From Skermanella aerolata KACC 11604 (GTDB lineage Bacteria; Pseudomonadota; Alphaproteobacteria; Azospirillales; Azospirillaceae), in NCBI RefSeq assembly GCF_000936425.1, contig NZ_AVFK01000029.1, forward strand, positions 43,026 through 107,025: 64,000 nucleotides of DNA, read 5' to 3'. The notes beneath the pieces were generated by a model. It was given only the letters and a program-made list of their open reading frames with translations, was not told the DNA's origin and searched no databases. Position 1 is the first letter of the stretch. Each line of letters opens with the position of its first letter. Shown here one piece after another: positions 1-8,057 of this stretch. Made by a program: the position numbers and the translations under genes.

Positions 1-794
1 CCGATGACATCAGGGGCTATCTGGACGACCTGAGCGGCCACGAAGGCGGCACGGCGGTCCGGACCATCGCGCGCCGCTTGTCGGCGCTGCGCCAGTTCTA
101 CCGCTTCCTGGTATCCGAAGGACTGCGGGCCGATGATCCGGCCGCCACCATCGACAGCCCCAAGCAGGGCCGTCCGCTGCCCAAGATCCTGAGCGAGGGC
201 GAAGTCGACACGCTGCTGACGGCGGCCCAGCGCCGGGGTGGGCCCGACGGCATCCGGCTGGTGGCCTTGCTGGAAGTCCTCTATGCGACCGGCCTTCGCG
301 TGTCGGAACTGGTCGGCCTGCCGCTCAACGGCATCGCCCGCGATGGCCGCTGCCTGTTCGTCAAGGGCAAGGGCGGCAAGGAACGGATGGTGCCGCTGTC
401 CGAACCGGCGCGCGACGCCCTGGCGGCCTATGTCCCGCTGCGGAAGGACTTCATGGTGCCGGGGCGCGAGCAGCGTCAGGCGGCGTTCCTGTTCCCGTCG
501 CGGACTTCGGAGGACGGCCACCTGACCCGCCAGCGTTTCGCCCAGCTCCTCAAGGAACTGGCGATCGACGCCGGGATCGAGCCGCGCAAGGTCAGCCCCC
601 ACGTCCTGCGCCACGCCTTCGCCACCCATCTGCTGGACCACGGCGCCGACCTGCGCAGCGTTCAGAAGATGCTGGGCCACGCCGACATCGCGACGACCCA
701 GATCTACACCCATGTCGTCGGCGACCGCCTGAAGCGCGTCATCAACGACCACCACCCGCTCGCCCGCCCGAAGAAGCTTGCCGGGGCGAAGTAG
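1..794 (+). CDS. xerD: Tyrosine site-specific recombinase, XerD-like (5' end outside window)
   Basis: Xer recombinases act as heterotetramers at dif to resolve chromosome dimers. The reading frame is open from the first bases of the window: residues reading [12 protein letters not shown] precede the first in-window start codon (TTG at 78), so the gene begins upstream. The visible part holds the end of the N-terminal SAM-like core-binding domain ([11 protein letters not shown]) and the full catalytic domain. Catalytic residues are recognisable in order: Arg in [12 protein letters not shown], Lys in the [11 protein letters not shown] beta-hairpin, HxxR in [14 protein letters not shown], the second His in [10 protein letters not shown] and the nucleophilic Tyr in IYTHV. 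It matches XerD better than XerC by general pattern, but the missing N-terminus leaves that open. It stops at TAG 792-794, followed by repeat elements and no gene on the same strand nearby. Confidence 0.9.
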   Translation, partial: DDIRGYLDDLSGHEGGTAVRTIARRLSALRQFYRFLVSEGLRADDPAATIDSPKQGRPLPKILSEGEVDTLLTAAQRRGGPDGIRLVALLEVLYATGLRVSELVGLPLNGIARDGRCLFVKGKGGKERMVPLSEPARDALAAYVPLRKDFMVPGREQRQAAFLFPSRTSEDGHLTRQRFAQLLKELAIDAGIEPRKVSPHVLRHAFATHLLDHGADLRSVQKMLGHADIATTQIYTHVVGDRLKRVINDHHPLARPKKLAGAK

Positions 795-844
795 GGGGAG
801 GTTACAATACCAAGGGCCGAAGAATTTGACCGGCGGTAGGCAAG

Positions 845-903
845 TGTTGGGCCACGGCCCAACCTACGAAGCAGGAGTCTGTAGGTTGGGCCGTGGCCCA
901 ACA
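845..903. repeat. Palindromic repeat family A, copy 1
   Basis: Two perfectly complementary 23-base arms (845-867 and 881-903) are separated by 13 bases. Each arm is itself a small inverted repeat, TTGGGCC-AC-GGCCCAA followed by CCTAC. The same arms recur at 6736-6794 and 52768-52828. The flank begins AATACCAAGGGCC near 806 and ends CCTGGTA near 914-920, resembling the ends of the element at 42684-42849. It lies just after the Xer gene and could also act as a transcription-terminating hairpin. Confidence 0.9.
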
Positions 904-959
904 ACAAACACTGCCTGGTACAATACGTTTTGAAGACTATGACTGGTCAGGAGCGTTAG

Positions 960-1066
960 TGTCGGGCTGAAGAGGCCCGACCTACGCGAGCGTGCTCGTG
1001 TAAAATGGCCGAAGCGTTGGCCAGAAAGATTGCTTGCTTCGTAGGTCGGGCCTCTTCAGCCCGACA
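960..1066. repeat. Palindromic repeat family B, copy 1
   Basis: Two complementary 26-base arms (960-985 and 1041-1066) are separated by 55 bases. The arm core is GTCGGGCTGAAGAGGCCCGAC plus CTAC. The same arms occur at 42727-42752 and 42783-42808, and part of one at 26304-26316. Next to the left arm is GAGCGTGCT, a segment that also accompanies the two other copies. Together with family A copy 1 it fills most of the 314-base gap between the Xer gene and mobA, where I see no gene. Confidence 0.9.
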
Positions 1067-1108
1067 TGGCGGCAGGATCGTCGGTCGATCTCTTCGGCTC
1101 CTATTGGA

Positions 1109-1747
1109 TTACGATTCGAAGGCGCCGCCGGCGAGCAACCGCTCGGCCTCGGCGAGATCGTCGGGGCGGTTGGTGTTGAAGAAGGGATCGATCGGGTCGC
1201 AGTCGAAATCGGCAATCGCCAGCCGGTAGCGCGCGGTCCAGACATCGACCTTGCGGACCTGCTCCTCCAGCATGGCGCGGCGCAGGTCGTGGCGCAGATG
1301 TACCGGCCACAGGCCGAACACGGGGTGCTCGCGGCCATCCGACCGGGCACAGGCCATGTCGGCGCCCTCCCGCTCGACGGCGTCGAGCAGTCGTTCCACC
1401 AGATCGGTCGGCTGGAACGGCGCATCCGTCGCGAAGGACGCGACCCAGCGGGCTTCCGGTGCGTGTTCCGCCGCCCAATCCAGCCCCGTCAGGACCCCCG
1501 CCAGCGGGCCGGCGTAGTCCGGGACCACGTCGGGCGCCACCGGCAACCCGGTGCCGGCGAAGCGGTCGGGATCGCCGTTGGCATTCAGCACCAGAAGCTC
1601 GACCTGCGGGCGCACGCGGTCGAGGATGTGGTCCAGTATCGTCCGTCCGCCCAGCAGCCTCAGCGTCTTGTCGCCGCCGCCCATGCGCCGGGACAGGCCG
1701 CCGGCCAGCAGCAGGCCGACGACTCCCCCTGCATCATTCGCCGTCAT
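1109..1747 (-). CDS. mobA: Molybdenum cofactor guanylyltransferase MobA
   Basis: MobA attaches GMP from GTP to molybdenum-molybdopterin, making the MGD cofactor used by DMSO-reductase family enzymes such as formate dehydrogenase. The 212-residue protein starts with the nucleotidyltransferase signature LLLAGGLSRRMGGGDKTL (about residues 12-29), in which the GG, R, G and K contact GTP. The metal-binding FATDAPF motif follows near residue 105 and N-T-N-x-P-x-D-L near the C-terminus. Length and motif order are typical of the family. The start overlaps the 3' end of fdhD by 14 bases, so the two are very probably cotranscribed and coupled. This fits, because FdhD and MGD both serve formate dehydrogenase. 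Confidence 0.93.
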   Translation of the reverse strand: MTANDAGGVVGLLLAGGLSRRMGGGDKTLRLLGGRTILDHILDRVRPQVELLVLNANGDPDRFAGTGLPVAPDVVPDYAGPLAGVLTGLDWAAEHAPEARWVASFATDAPFQPTDLVERLLDAVEREGADMACARSDGREHPVFGLWPVHLRHDLRRAMLEEQVRKVDVWTARYRLAIADFDCDPIDPFFNTNRPDDLAEAERLLAGGAFES

Positions 1748-2615
1748 CGTCGCGGCTCCCCTTGCGCCGGTGGCTGGTGGGCTCGTCGGAGCCCTCGCCG
1801 GGAGCCAGATCGAAGTCGATTCGCTCTTCTCCCGCCAGCGCCACGAAGCGGCGACCGCGCGCCCGGCCGATCAGCGTCAGTCCCGCCTGCCGCGCCAGAT
1901 CGACGCCCCAGGCGGTGAAGCCGCTGCGCGAAACCAGGATCGGAATGCCCATCTGCACCGTCTTGATGACCATCTCGGAGGTCAGGCGCCCGGTCGTGTA
2001 GAAGATCTTGTCTTCCGGCGTCAGCCCGTGCCGCCACATGTAGCCGGCGACCTTGTCGACCGCGTTGTGGCGTCCGACGTCTTCCATATAGACCAGCGGC
2101 CTGTCCTCGCACGCCAGCACGCAGCCATGGATAGCGCCCGCTTCCAGGTAGAGGCTGGGGGCCGTGTTGATCTTGCGGGTCAGTGTCGCCAGCCAGGACG
2201 TCCTGATGCGGGCGGTCGAGGACAGCCGGACGTCCTCGAACTTCTCCATCAGGTCGCCGAAGACGGTTCCCTGGGCACAGCCCGAGGTCAGCGTCTTCTT
2301 CTTCAGCTTCTGTTCGTAGTCGGTGGGACGCTCGGTGCGGACGACCACCGTCTCGATCTCGTCGTCGTAGACGATGTCGGTGACGCGGTCGTCGGTGCGC
2401 AGCATGTTCTGATTGAGCAGATACCCGAGCGCCAGATATTCCGGGTAATCGCAGATCGTCATCATCGTGACGATCTCCTGACCGTTGAGGAACAGGGTCA
2501 GGGGGCGTTCGACCGTGACCGAGGTTTCGATCGGCGCTCCGGTCTGATCGATGCCGGTAACCCGCTGCGTCAGGCGCGGGTCGGACGGATTGGGTCGGAT
2601 GATGAACTCTTCCAT
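1734..2615 (-). CDS. fdhD: Formate dehydrogenase accessory sulfurtransferase FdhD
   Basis: FdhD passes sulfur from a cysteine desulfurase to the Mo-bisMGD cofactor before it is inserted into formate dehydrogenase. The ATG at 2613-2615 (MEEFIIRPNP, 293 residues) is my preferred start. A TTG 12 codons upstream (2651) and a GTG are alternatives, and no start has a strong ribosome binding site. Family landmarks are NGQEIVTMMTICDYPEYLALGYLL in two blocks, the cysteine loop TSGCAQGTVF with Cys near residue 113, and the C-terminal block EDVGRHNAVDKVAGY. Only one cysteine is present in the loop, where E. coli FdhD has a CxxC pair. The C-terminal tail is rich in D, E, R and K. Downstream mobA overlaps its 3' end. 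Confidence 0.93.
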   Translation of the reverse strand: MEEFIIRPNPSDPRLTQRVTGIDQTGAPIETSVTVERPLTLFLNGQEIVTMMTICDYPEYLALGYLLNQNMLRTDDRVTDIVYDDEIETVVVRTERPTDYEQKLKKKTLTSGCAQGTVFGDLMEKFEDVRLSSTARIRTSWLATLTRKINTAPSLYLEAGAIHGCVLACEDRPLVYMEDVGRHNAVDKVAGYMWRHGLTPEDKIFYTTGRLTSEMVIKTVQMGIPILVSRSGFTAWGVDLARQAGLTLIGRARGRRFVALAGEERIDFDLAPGEGSDEPTSHRRKGSRDDDGE

Positions 2616-2680
2616 GGAATGGAGCCTATTCGGCCACACCCGTTCAGGCAAGCGCCGTCCCGCCGCTCGCCCGGTTCGGA

Positions 2681-2890
2681 TCAGATCATTTCAAGTAGAA
2701 AATGGCTTGCCAGACCGATAACCGATGCCGCCACGACCGCAATCGCCGTATAGCGCTCACCGACCGACCACCGTGCCCAATCCCTGACGAAACTGTCCAT
2801 CTTGACGCCCCTGCCGCTCCCGTCCTTCTGCTCCATCATGACCACGCCCAAGAATTTAAGGTGCCTTGAAACAAGATACCTCAAATTCAT
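2681..2890 (-). CDS. Possible small single-pass membrane protein
   Basis: This is a short frame of at most 69 residues whose C-terminal half (YTAIAVVAASVIGLASHFLLEM) would form one transmembrane helix. Three in-frame ATG starts are possible, and the last (MDSFVRDWARWSVGERY...) gives 40 residues. The coding strand carries AGGGG about 9 bases before that last ATG. It sits upstream of fdhD on the same strand with a gap of under 70 bases. I do not recognise the protein. A hydrophobic tail after a charged segment is typical of real small membrane proteins, but chance is not excluded in GC-rich DNA. Confidence 0.38.
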   Translation of the reverse strand: MNLRYLVSRHLKFLGVVMMEQKDGSGRGVKMDSFVRDWARWSVGERYTAIAVVAASVIGLASHFLLEMI

Positions 2891-3013
2891 CTCGTGATCG
2901 GCTCAACCATAACACTTCAAATCATTTTGCTTCGACCTGATGCCGCGCCGCAACATAGTCCGTCCGGCCGAGTTCAGGCAAGACCAAGGATAGAATTCAA
3001 GCGCTTTCGGCAC

Positions 3014-3029
3014 TGTGATCTAGATCACG
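3014..3029. promoter_or_regulatory. Crp/Fnr-family-like operator TGTGA-N6-TCACG
   Basis: The bases read TGTGATCTAGATCACG, a perfect 14-base palindrome at 3015-3028. It matches the Crp consensus TGTGA-N6-TCACA at nine of ten defined positions. It lies between the divergent small gene (ending upstream at 2890) and the lytic transglycosylase start at 3172. It could bind a Crp/Fnr-type regulator acting on either. Match by eye only. Confidence 0.45.
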
Positions 3030-3171
3030 TAATCCCTCGAAAAAGAATCGATATCCTCCGAAAGTGAGACTCGGAGAGGTACCCGCCGCCGGCCCAAAAC
3101 TGGATTGGCCGCTTGTGCTCGGCGCCCGGCGGCTTTATGCAGGGCTTCGGGTTGCAACGGCGGAACGACGC

Positions 3172-4473
3172 ATGGCACTGAGGACTTCGCATATCATGGT
3201 ACTGGCTGCCGCGGTCGTGGCGGCAGCGGGCTGTTCCACCGCCGGCGGCGAACCCATGCCGAACCCCGGCGCCTCCAATGCCGTGTCCCCGGCCGAAGCG
3301 ACCGCCTCGGCGCCGCCGGTCGATCCGGTCATGGAGCAGCTCGATTTCGAGTCGTGGCTTGCCAACTTCCGGGTGGAGGCAAGGGCGGCGGGAATCAGCG
3401 CGGCCACCGTGGACCGGAGCCTGACCCGCCTGAGGATCCTGCCCGACGTGCTGAAGTCGGACGGCAGCCAGCCGGAGTTCGTCCGGCCGGTCTGGACCTA
3501 CCTGGACGGCGCCCTGAACGACGCCCGGATCGGCAAGGGGCGTGAACAGCTTAATATCCAGCGCCCGCTGCTCGCCGCCGTCAGCCGCGACTATGGCGTG
3601 CCGCCGGAAACCATCGTCGCGATCTGGGCGATGGAGAGCAACTTCGGCAGCAATATCGGCTCGTACAACGTGGTCGAGGCGCTGGCGACCCTGGCGTGGC
3701 ACGGCCGCCGGGCCGCCTTCGCCCGTGAACAGCTTCTCGCCGCCCTGAAGATCATCGACCAGGGCGATGCAGCGCCCGACCGCCTGATCGGCTCCTGGGC
3801 CGGTGCCATGGGGCAGACGCAGTTCATTCCGACGACCTTCGTGGGGCATGCGGTCGACCGCGACGGCGACGGCCGGCGCGACCTGTGGACCAGCCTGCCC
3901 GATATCTTCGCCTCCACGGCCGGATACCTGCGCGACGTCGGCTGGAGAGCGGGGGAACCCTGGGGATCGGAAGTCGTCCTGCCCGCGGGCTTCGACTATG
4001 AGCAGGCCGAACTGACGGTACGGAAGCCGGTCGCGGAATGGCGCCGCCTGGGCGTAGTTCAGGCCGCCGGGACAAGGCCGCTGCCGGATCAGGCCGACGC
4101 CTCGATCCTGCTGCCCGCGGGCTATCGCGGTGCGGCTTTCCTGGTGCTGAACAACTTCCGCTCGATCCTGCGCTACAACAATTCCAGCAGCTATGGTCTG
4201 GCGGTGGCTTACCTGAGCGACCGCATCGCGGGGCTGCCCGGCATCCAGGGAGGCTGGCCGCGCGAGGAAAGGTCGCTCAGCCGCGACGAGCGGTTCGAGA
4301 TGCAGCGCCTGCTGGGGGGCAGGGGGCATGCCGCGGGAAACCCCGACGGCATCATCGGCGCCAATACGCGCGCCGCCATCCGGGCTTTCCAGAAGACGCA
4401 GAACCTGCCGGCCGACGGCTTCGCGTCCAGCACGCTGCTCGACCGGCTGCGGGCGGCAGGACCTGCATCCTGA
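3172..4473 (+). CDS. Membrane-bound lytic murein transglycosylase, MltB-type (GH103) lipoprotein
   Basis: The enzyme cleaves the MurNAc-GlcNAc bond of peptidoglycan with formation of the 1,6-anhydro product. The start at ATG 3172 gives a lipoprotein signal (MALRTSHIMVLAAAVVAAAGC) with lipobox AAGC, which decides against the longer upstream frame. The mature protein has the GH103 fold. AIWAMESNFGSNIG carries the catalytic Glu near residue 155, and the GAMGQTQFIPTTF and FDYEQAELTVRKPV blocks follow. The last 60 residues (FEMQRLLGGRGH...AIRAFQKTQNLPADGF) form a PG_binding_1 domain that docks to peptidoglycan. The length of 433 residues suits this two-domain class. It is convergent with the downstream protease, with only 7 bases between stops. 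Confidence 0.92.
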   Translation: MALRTSHIMVLAAAVVAAAGCSTAGGEPMPNPGASNAVSPAEATASAPPVDPVMEQLDFESWLANFRVEARAAGISAATVDRSLTRLRILPDVLKSDGSQPEFVRPVWTYLDGALNDARIGKGREQLNIQRPLLAAVSRDYGVPPETIVAIWAMESNFGSNIGSYNVVEALATLAWHGRRAAFAREQLLAALKIIDQGDAAPDRLIGSWAGAMGQTQFIPTTFVGHAVDRDGDGRRDLWTSLPDIFASTAGYLRDVGWRAGEPWGSEVVLPAGFDYEQAELTVRKPVAEWRRLGVVQAAGTRPLPDQADASILLPAGYRGAAFLVLNNFRSILRYNNSSSYGLAVAYLSDRIAGLPGIQGGWPREERSLSRDERFEMQRLLGGRGHAAGNPDGIIGANTRAAIRAFQKTQNLPADGFASSTLLDRLRAAGPAS

Positions 4474-4480
4474 CGCCGGC

Positions 4481-5746
4481 TTACTGAACCAGTTGCGCCT
4501 GCTGCGCCGTGGCGGAGACCGGCGCCGTGAAGACTGCGGCGCCGCGCACGATGTCCAGCGCCCGGGTAAGCTGGTAGTCGCCCTCCTGCCCATGGTCGCC
4601 CGCGAGAGTCACCCGGGCCTGTTCGACCGTCATGTCCGGGGTAATGCCGAGCGCCTGGATGGAGCGTCCTGACGGCGTGTAGTAGCGCGCCGTCGTCATT
4701 CGGGTGGCGCCCCGGTTCGACAGCGGCGTGATGGTCTGGACGGAGCCCTTGCCGAAGGTCTGCGTCCCCAGGACAACCGCGCGGCGCTGGTCCTGGAGGG
4801 CGCCGGCCACGATTTCCGACGCCGATGCGCTGCGCCCGTTGACGATCAGCACGATCGGCTTGCCGTGCGCTAAGTCGCCCGGCGTCGCGAAGTAGTGCCG
4901 CGCCGAGTCGGGATCGCGGCCGCGGGTGGACACGATCTCGCCCTGGTCCAGGAAGCTGTCGCAGACCGAGATCGCCTGCTTGACCAGCCCTCCCGGATTG
5001 TCGCGCAGGTCCAGCACGTAGCCGGTCAGCCGGGGACCCAGCTCGGCCGCGATTCCCGCCATGGCCTTTTCCAGGCCGGGCTGGGTCTGCTGTGTGAAGC
5101 CGCCGATCTTGACGTAGCCGACGGTTCCCTCCGTCCGCCAGCGCACCGCCGGGCTCTTGACCAGCTCGCGCATCAGCGTCAGGTCGAAGCTCTGGCCGCC
5201 GCTGCCGCGCTGGATGGTCAGCCGCAGCGGCGTGCCGATGCTGCCGCGCATGCGCTCCATCGCCTCGACGAGGGTGACGCCGCGAACCGGTTCGCCGTTG
5301 ATGTGGGTGAAGAAGTCGCCCGGCAGCACGCCGGCGCGGAAGGCGGGCGAGTCCTCGATCGGGGTGAGCACCTTGACCAAGCCGTTTTCGACGGCCATCT
5401 CGACCCCGACGCCGCCGAACTCGCCGCTGTTCTGCGCCTTGTTCTCGGCATACTTGTCGGGGTTGAGGTATTTTGAATGCGGATCGAGCGATGTCAGAAG
5501 CCCGCCGATGGCGGCTTCGATCAGCTTGTCGGCATCGACCCGATCGACGAACCCGTTCCTGAACTGGGAAAATGCCGAGTTGAACAGGGTCAGCGCTTCG
5601 GCCCGGGACATCTCCCGCCCCGCCGGAACGGCCTCATGATCGGCCGAAGCTTGCACCGTTGCCGCTGGCTCCACGGTCTGTCCCATCGCCTGCAATGGCG
5701 AGAACAGCAGCAGGGAGGCGGCGAGGGCGGTGCGGGTCCGGTTCAT
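4481..5746 (-). CDS. C-terminal processing protease (S41 family, PDZ domain)
   Basis: This is a periplasmic tail-specific serine protease. Residues 1-22 (MNRTRTALAASLLLFSPLQAMG) form a signal peptide. A PDZ domain follows at about 95-175 (GGVGVEMAVENGLVKVLTPIEDSPAFRAGVLPGD in two blocks). The S41 catalytic core contains Ser in NGRSASASEIVAGAL (near 307) and Lys in QTFGKGSVQTI (near 332), the expected Ser-Lys dyad. At 421 residues the length is normal for CtpA. The N-terminal helical region EALTLFNSAFSQFRNGFVD matches the family start. Alphaproteobacterial CtpA homologues process periplasmic proteins; the substrate is not evident here. Confidence 0.92.
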   Translation of the reverse strand: MNRTRTALAASLLLFSPLQAMGQTVEPAATVQASADHEAVPAGREMSRAEALTLFNSAFSQFRNGFVDRVDADKLIEAAIGGLLTSLDPHSKYLNPDKYAENKAQNSGEFGGVGVEMAVENGLVKVLTPIEDSPAFRAGVLPGDFFTHINGEPVRGVTLVEAMERMRGSIGTPLRLTIQRGSGGQSFDLTLMRELVKSPAVRWRTEGTVGYVKIGGFTQQTQPGLEKAMAGIAAELGPRLTGYVLDLRDNPGGLVKQAISVCDSFLDQGEIVSTRGRDPDSARHYFATPGDLAHGKPIVLIVNGRSASASEIVAGALQDQRRAVVLGTQTFGKGSVQTITPLSNRGATRMTTARYYTPSGRSIQALGITPDMTVEQARVTLAGDHGQEGDYQLTRALDIVRGAAVFTAPVSATAQQAQLVQ

Positions 5747-5910
5747 GGGCGCATTCCTTTCTGACCAAGAACGCTAGTGCATGATCCAAACCTATCCGGC
5801 TTATAGTTAAAATTCTGTGTGGTCTTCTGGCCTTCCGGCAATGTTTTTTGTTCCCCCAGGGTCCCCTGAGCGGTGAATGACGCCGTGGCGTCTTCGCATT
5901 TATTGCGTGG

Positions 5911-6672
5911 ATGAAAGACGATTGCGGCGAGTGCCGGCCGATGGAACCACCGACCCGTTCCGGCGGTTGGCGTGGCATGTCCCAGACGCACGCGTCAACG
6001 CCGCAAACCGGCAAGGAACCACTGGATATTGACGTGGTGTTCGAGCGCCTGCGCCGGGCCGTGGCTGATCTGCCGAAAGCGGCCATGTTCGACCTGCGCG
6101 ACCGAGGCTACGGGACGCCGTTCGAGCAACTCGTCGGCAGCCTGATCTCAGCCCGCACCCGCGACGAGACCACCGTGGAGGTTTGCCTGCGCCTGTTCGC
6201 CGAGGCGCGCACGCCGGAAGACTTCGTCGCTCTTCCGGAAGACAGGCTGGTCGCCCTGCTGATGGGAGCCACGTTCCCGGAGCCCAAGGCCCGCGACCTG
6301 AAGGTGATCGCCCGCCAGATCATCGACGAGCACGGCGGCAAGGTGCCTGACTCGCTTGCCGAGCTGATAGAGTTTCGCGGAGTCGGCCCTAAAATCGCGG
6401 CGCTTACCCTGGCGGTCGGTTTCGGCCGCCCCGCCGTCGCGGTCGACGTCCATGTCCACCGGATCACCAACCGCTGGGGCTATGTCGCCGCCACCAGCCC
6501 GGAGCGCACCATGCTGGCGCTGGAAACGAGGCTTCCGCAGCGCTACTGGATCGAGATCAACGAGCGGTTGGTGCCGTTCGGCAAATTCGTCTGCACGGCG
6601 GCGCGTCCGAAATGCTCGACTTGCCTGCTGCTGTCGATGTGCGGGCAAGTCGGAGTCGTCAATCCGCGCTGA
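5911..6672 (+). CDS. Endonuclease III-like DNA glycosylase/AP lyase with [4Fe-4S] cluster
   Basis: Base-excision repair enzyme acting on oxidised pyrimidines. The helix-hairpin-helix reads ELIEFRGVGPKIAALTLAVG, with the Lys corresponding to the Schiff-base lysine of Nth. It is followed by the conserved Asp in AVAVDVHVHRITNRWG. Near the C-terminus the cluster ligands are spaced C-x6-C-x2-C-x5-C (CTAARPKCSTCLLLSMC), exactly the endonuclease III pattern. The first 40 residues do not match Nth; starts at 5941 and 5977 are plausible and no ribosome binding site decides. Vertebrate-like residues around LISARTRDETT differ a little from classic Nth (usually SAQATD), so this is a divergent or second Nth paralogue. 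Confidence 0.88.
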   Translation: MKDDCGECRPMEPPTRSGGWRGMSQTHASTPQTGKEPLDIDVVFERLRRAVADLPKAAMFDLRDRGYGTPFEQLVGSLISARTRDETTVEVCLRLFAEARTPEDFVALPEDRLVALLMGATFPEPKARDLKVIARQIIDEHGGKVPDSLAELIEFRGVGPKIAALTLAVGFGRPAVAVDVHVHRITNRWGYVAATSPERTMLALETRLPQRYWIEINERLVPFGKFVCTAARPKCSTCLLLSMCGQVGVVNPR

Positions 6673-6735
6673 GGTCCGGAGCTACCGGAACCGGATAGTT
6701 CCGGCCTATCGTGCGACTTTCCTTCATGGCGGAGT

Positions 6736-6794
6736 TGTTGGGCCACGGCCCAACCTACGAAGCAGGAGCCTGTAGGTTGGGCCGTGGCCCAACA
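6736..6794. repeat. Palindromic repeat family A, copy 2
   Basis: The 23-base arms are 6736-6758 and 6772-6794, with 13 bases between; their sequence is identical to copy 1. Located between the convergent endonuclease III and hydratase genes. The downstream flank CTCTGGTATTA (6826-6835) contains the TAA stop of the hydratase gene, as also happens at moeA. Confidence 0.9.
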
Positions 6795-6832
6795 CCGACG
6801 TGCCGACGGCTCAGAGTTTGCCGCCTCTGGTA

Positions 6833-7597
6833 TTACTCGAACCGAACCCGCGCGTTGCCGACTCCGGAAAGGCGGATTTCCACATCCGCCGACGGGCCGA
6901 CCGGCTGCATGCCGATGAAACTGCCCGTGGTTACGAAATCACCGGCGCGCAGGCCGCCGGTCCGCTGGGCCACATGGTTGGCGAGCCAGACGACCAGCCG
7001 CATCAGGTCGCCCGCCGGATTGCCGCCCCTCGTTTCCAGCGTCACGGCGCCATCGACCACCAGCGATGCCGTCGGGTTCACCAGATCCAGGCTGCGCCAG
7101 TCATGGACGGGCTGCCCATGGATGAAGCCGCCGTTCGACAGGCTGTCGGCCAGTACGGACATGCGCTCAAGCGCCCGGAAGTTCGCGTAGCGGCTTTCCA
7201 CCACCTCGATCGCCGGAACGATGAAGTCGATCGCGTCTATCAGGTCTTCCGACTCGTAAGCGCGATCCAGGAGCGGCAGGTCGCTGGCGATGTGGAACGC
7301 CACCTCGGCCTCGATGATGCGGGTCTTGAAGTCGGTCCCCTTCAGGTTCCCCGGCGACTTCTGGAACAGGCCCAACGGCATCGGCGCGCAGAGCGGCTGG
7401 TCCGTGGTGCCCTTTGATCCCACTTTCCAGCCGCCCGTTCCACCCAGTTCCGGCCGCAGCTCCGCCGTGATCAGGTCCTGGATCGCGTAGGCGGTGGCGG
7501 CGTCGGACGGTGCCGTGCCTTCGGGAAGGTTGTCCAGCCGGGCGCCGGTGCGGCGCGCTTCCAGCAGCGATGCCGCCGCTCTCTCAATCGGATTCAT
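6833..7597 (-). CDS. 2-keto-4-pentenoate hydratase/FAH-fold family protein
   Basis: Proteins of this family hydrate or decarboxylate 2-oxo-alkenoates in meta-cleavage pathways of aromatic compounds. Preferred start is ATG 7595-7597 (MNPIERAAASLLEAR, 254 residues), with GGGG just upstream; an earlier frame of 24 residues is unlikely coding. Family signs are AYAIQDLITAELRPELGGTGGWKVG near the N-terminus in two blocks, the metal-site stretch IIEAEVAFHIASDLP near the middle, and GDFVTTGSFIG near the C-terminus. No other aromatic degradation gene lies nearby, so the physiological substrate is unknown. The stop codon lies in the edge of repeat A copy 2. Confidence 0.82.
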   Translation of the reverse strand: MNPIERAAASLLEARRTGARLDNLPEGTAPSDAATAYAIQDLITAELRPELGGTGGWKVGSKGTTDQPLCAPMPLGLFQKSPGNLKGTDFKTRIIEAEVAFHIASDLPLLDRAYESEDLIDAIDFIVPAIEVVESRYANFRALERMSVLADSLSNGGFIHGQPVHDWRSLDLVNPTASLVVDGAVTLETRGGNPAGDLMRLVVWLANHVAQRTGGLRAGDFVTTGSFIGMQPVGPSADVEIRLSGVGNARVRFE

Positions 7598-7691
7598 GTT
7601 CCCCGTCCCATCCTGCCGGTTCGATCCCGTGGTTTCCGGCATTAGAGCGCACAGGATACTTAAACCCACTGTAATCTAATGACGCACCGAT

Positions 7692-8057
7692 TTAATGACG
7701 TATGGCGGCGGCGATCAACCGGTTCAGGTCGCTGATCCGGTAAGGCCGCGACACCCAGCCGACCACGGCCGCCTCGTCCGCGCAATCTCCCGCGCCGGCA
7801 TCTTCGCTGCACATTACCACCGGAATGCCCAGCCGGCTGGATATTTCGCGCGCCGCTGCCATGCCGTCGGTGCCGTCGGCCAACCCGAAATCGACGACGG
7901 CGACATCCGGACGGTGCAGTTCGGCCAGACGGACCGCTTCCCTTCCGTTGTCTGCCCAGCCGCAAACCTCATAACCCTGATCGGCCAGCCCGACCCGCAC
8001 GGCCCAGGCAATCAGGGGGTCGTCCTCCGCAACGATCAGACGGGGTTTGTGATCCAT
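7692..8057 (-). CDS. Single-domain response regulator (receiver only)
   Basis: A 121-residue stand-alone receiver. The ATG at 8055-8057 is preceded by GGAGG at ideal distance, which fixes the start. The acidic pocket is AEDDP (residues 10-14), the phosphoacceptor Asp56 is in VAVVDFGLADG, and Ser84 in VVMCSED replaces the usual Ser/Thr. At the position of the invariant Lys (KP) the protein has Arg104 (SRPYRI), a departure seen in a minority of receivers that may change signalling. There is no output domain. It is divergent from the FIST/PAS locus across a 630-base gap, and no cognate kinase lies beside it. Confidence 0.87.
   Translation of the reverse strand: MDHKPRLIVAEDDPLIAWAVRVGLADQGYEVCGWADNGREAVRLAELHRPDVAVVDFGLADGTDGMAAAREISSRLGIPVVMCSEDAGAGDCADEAAVVGWVSRPYRISDLNRLIAAAIRH

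Noticed and set aside
845..1066. Possible Xer dif site or integrated element next to the recombinase gene
   Set aside because: The palindromes recur elsewhere in the window unrelated to Xer, and no dif-like 28-base motif with the two 11-base arms is seen.
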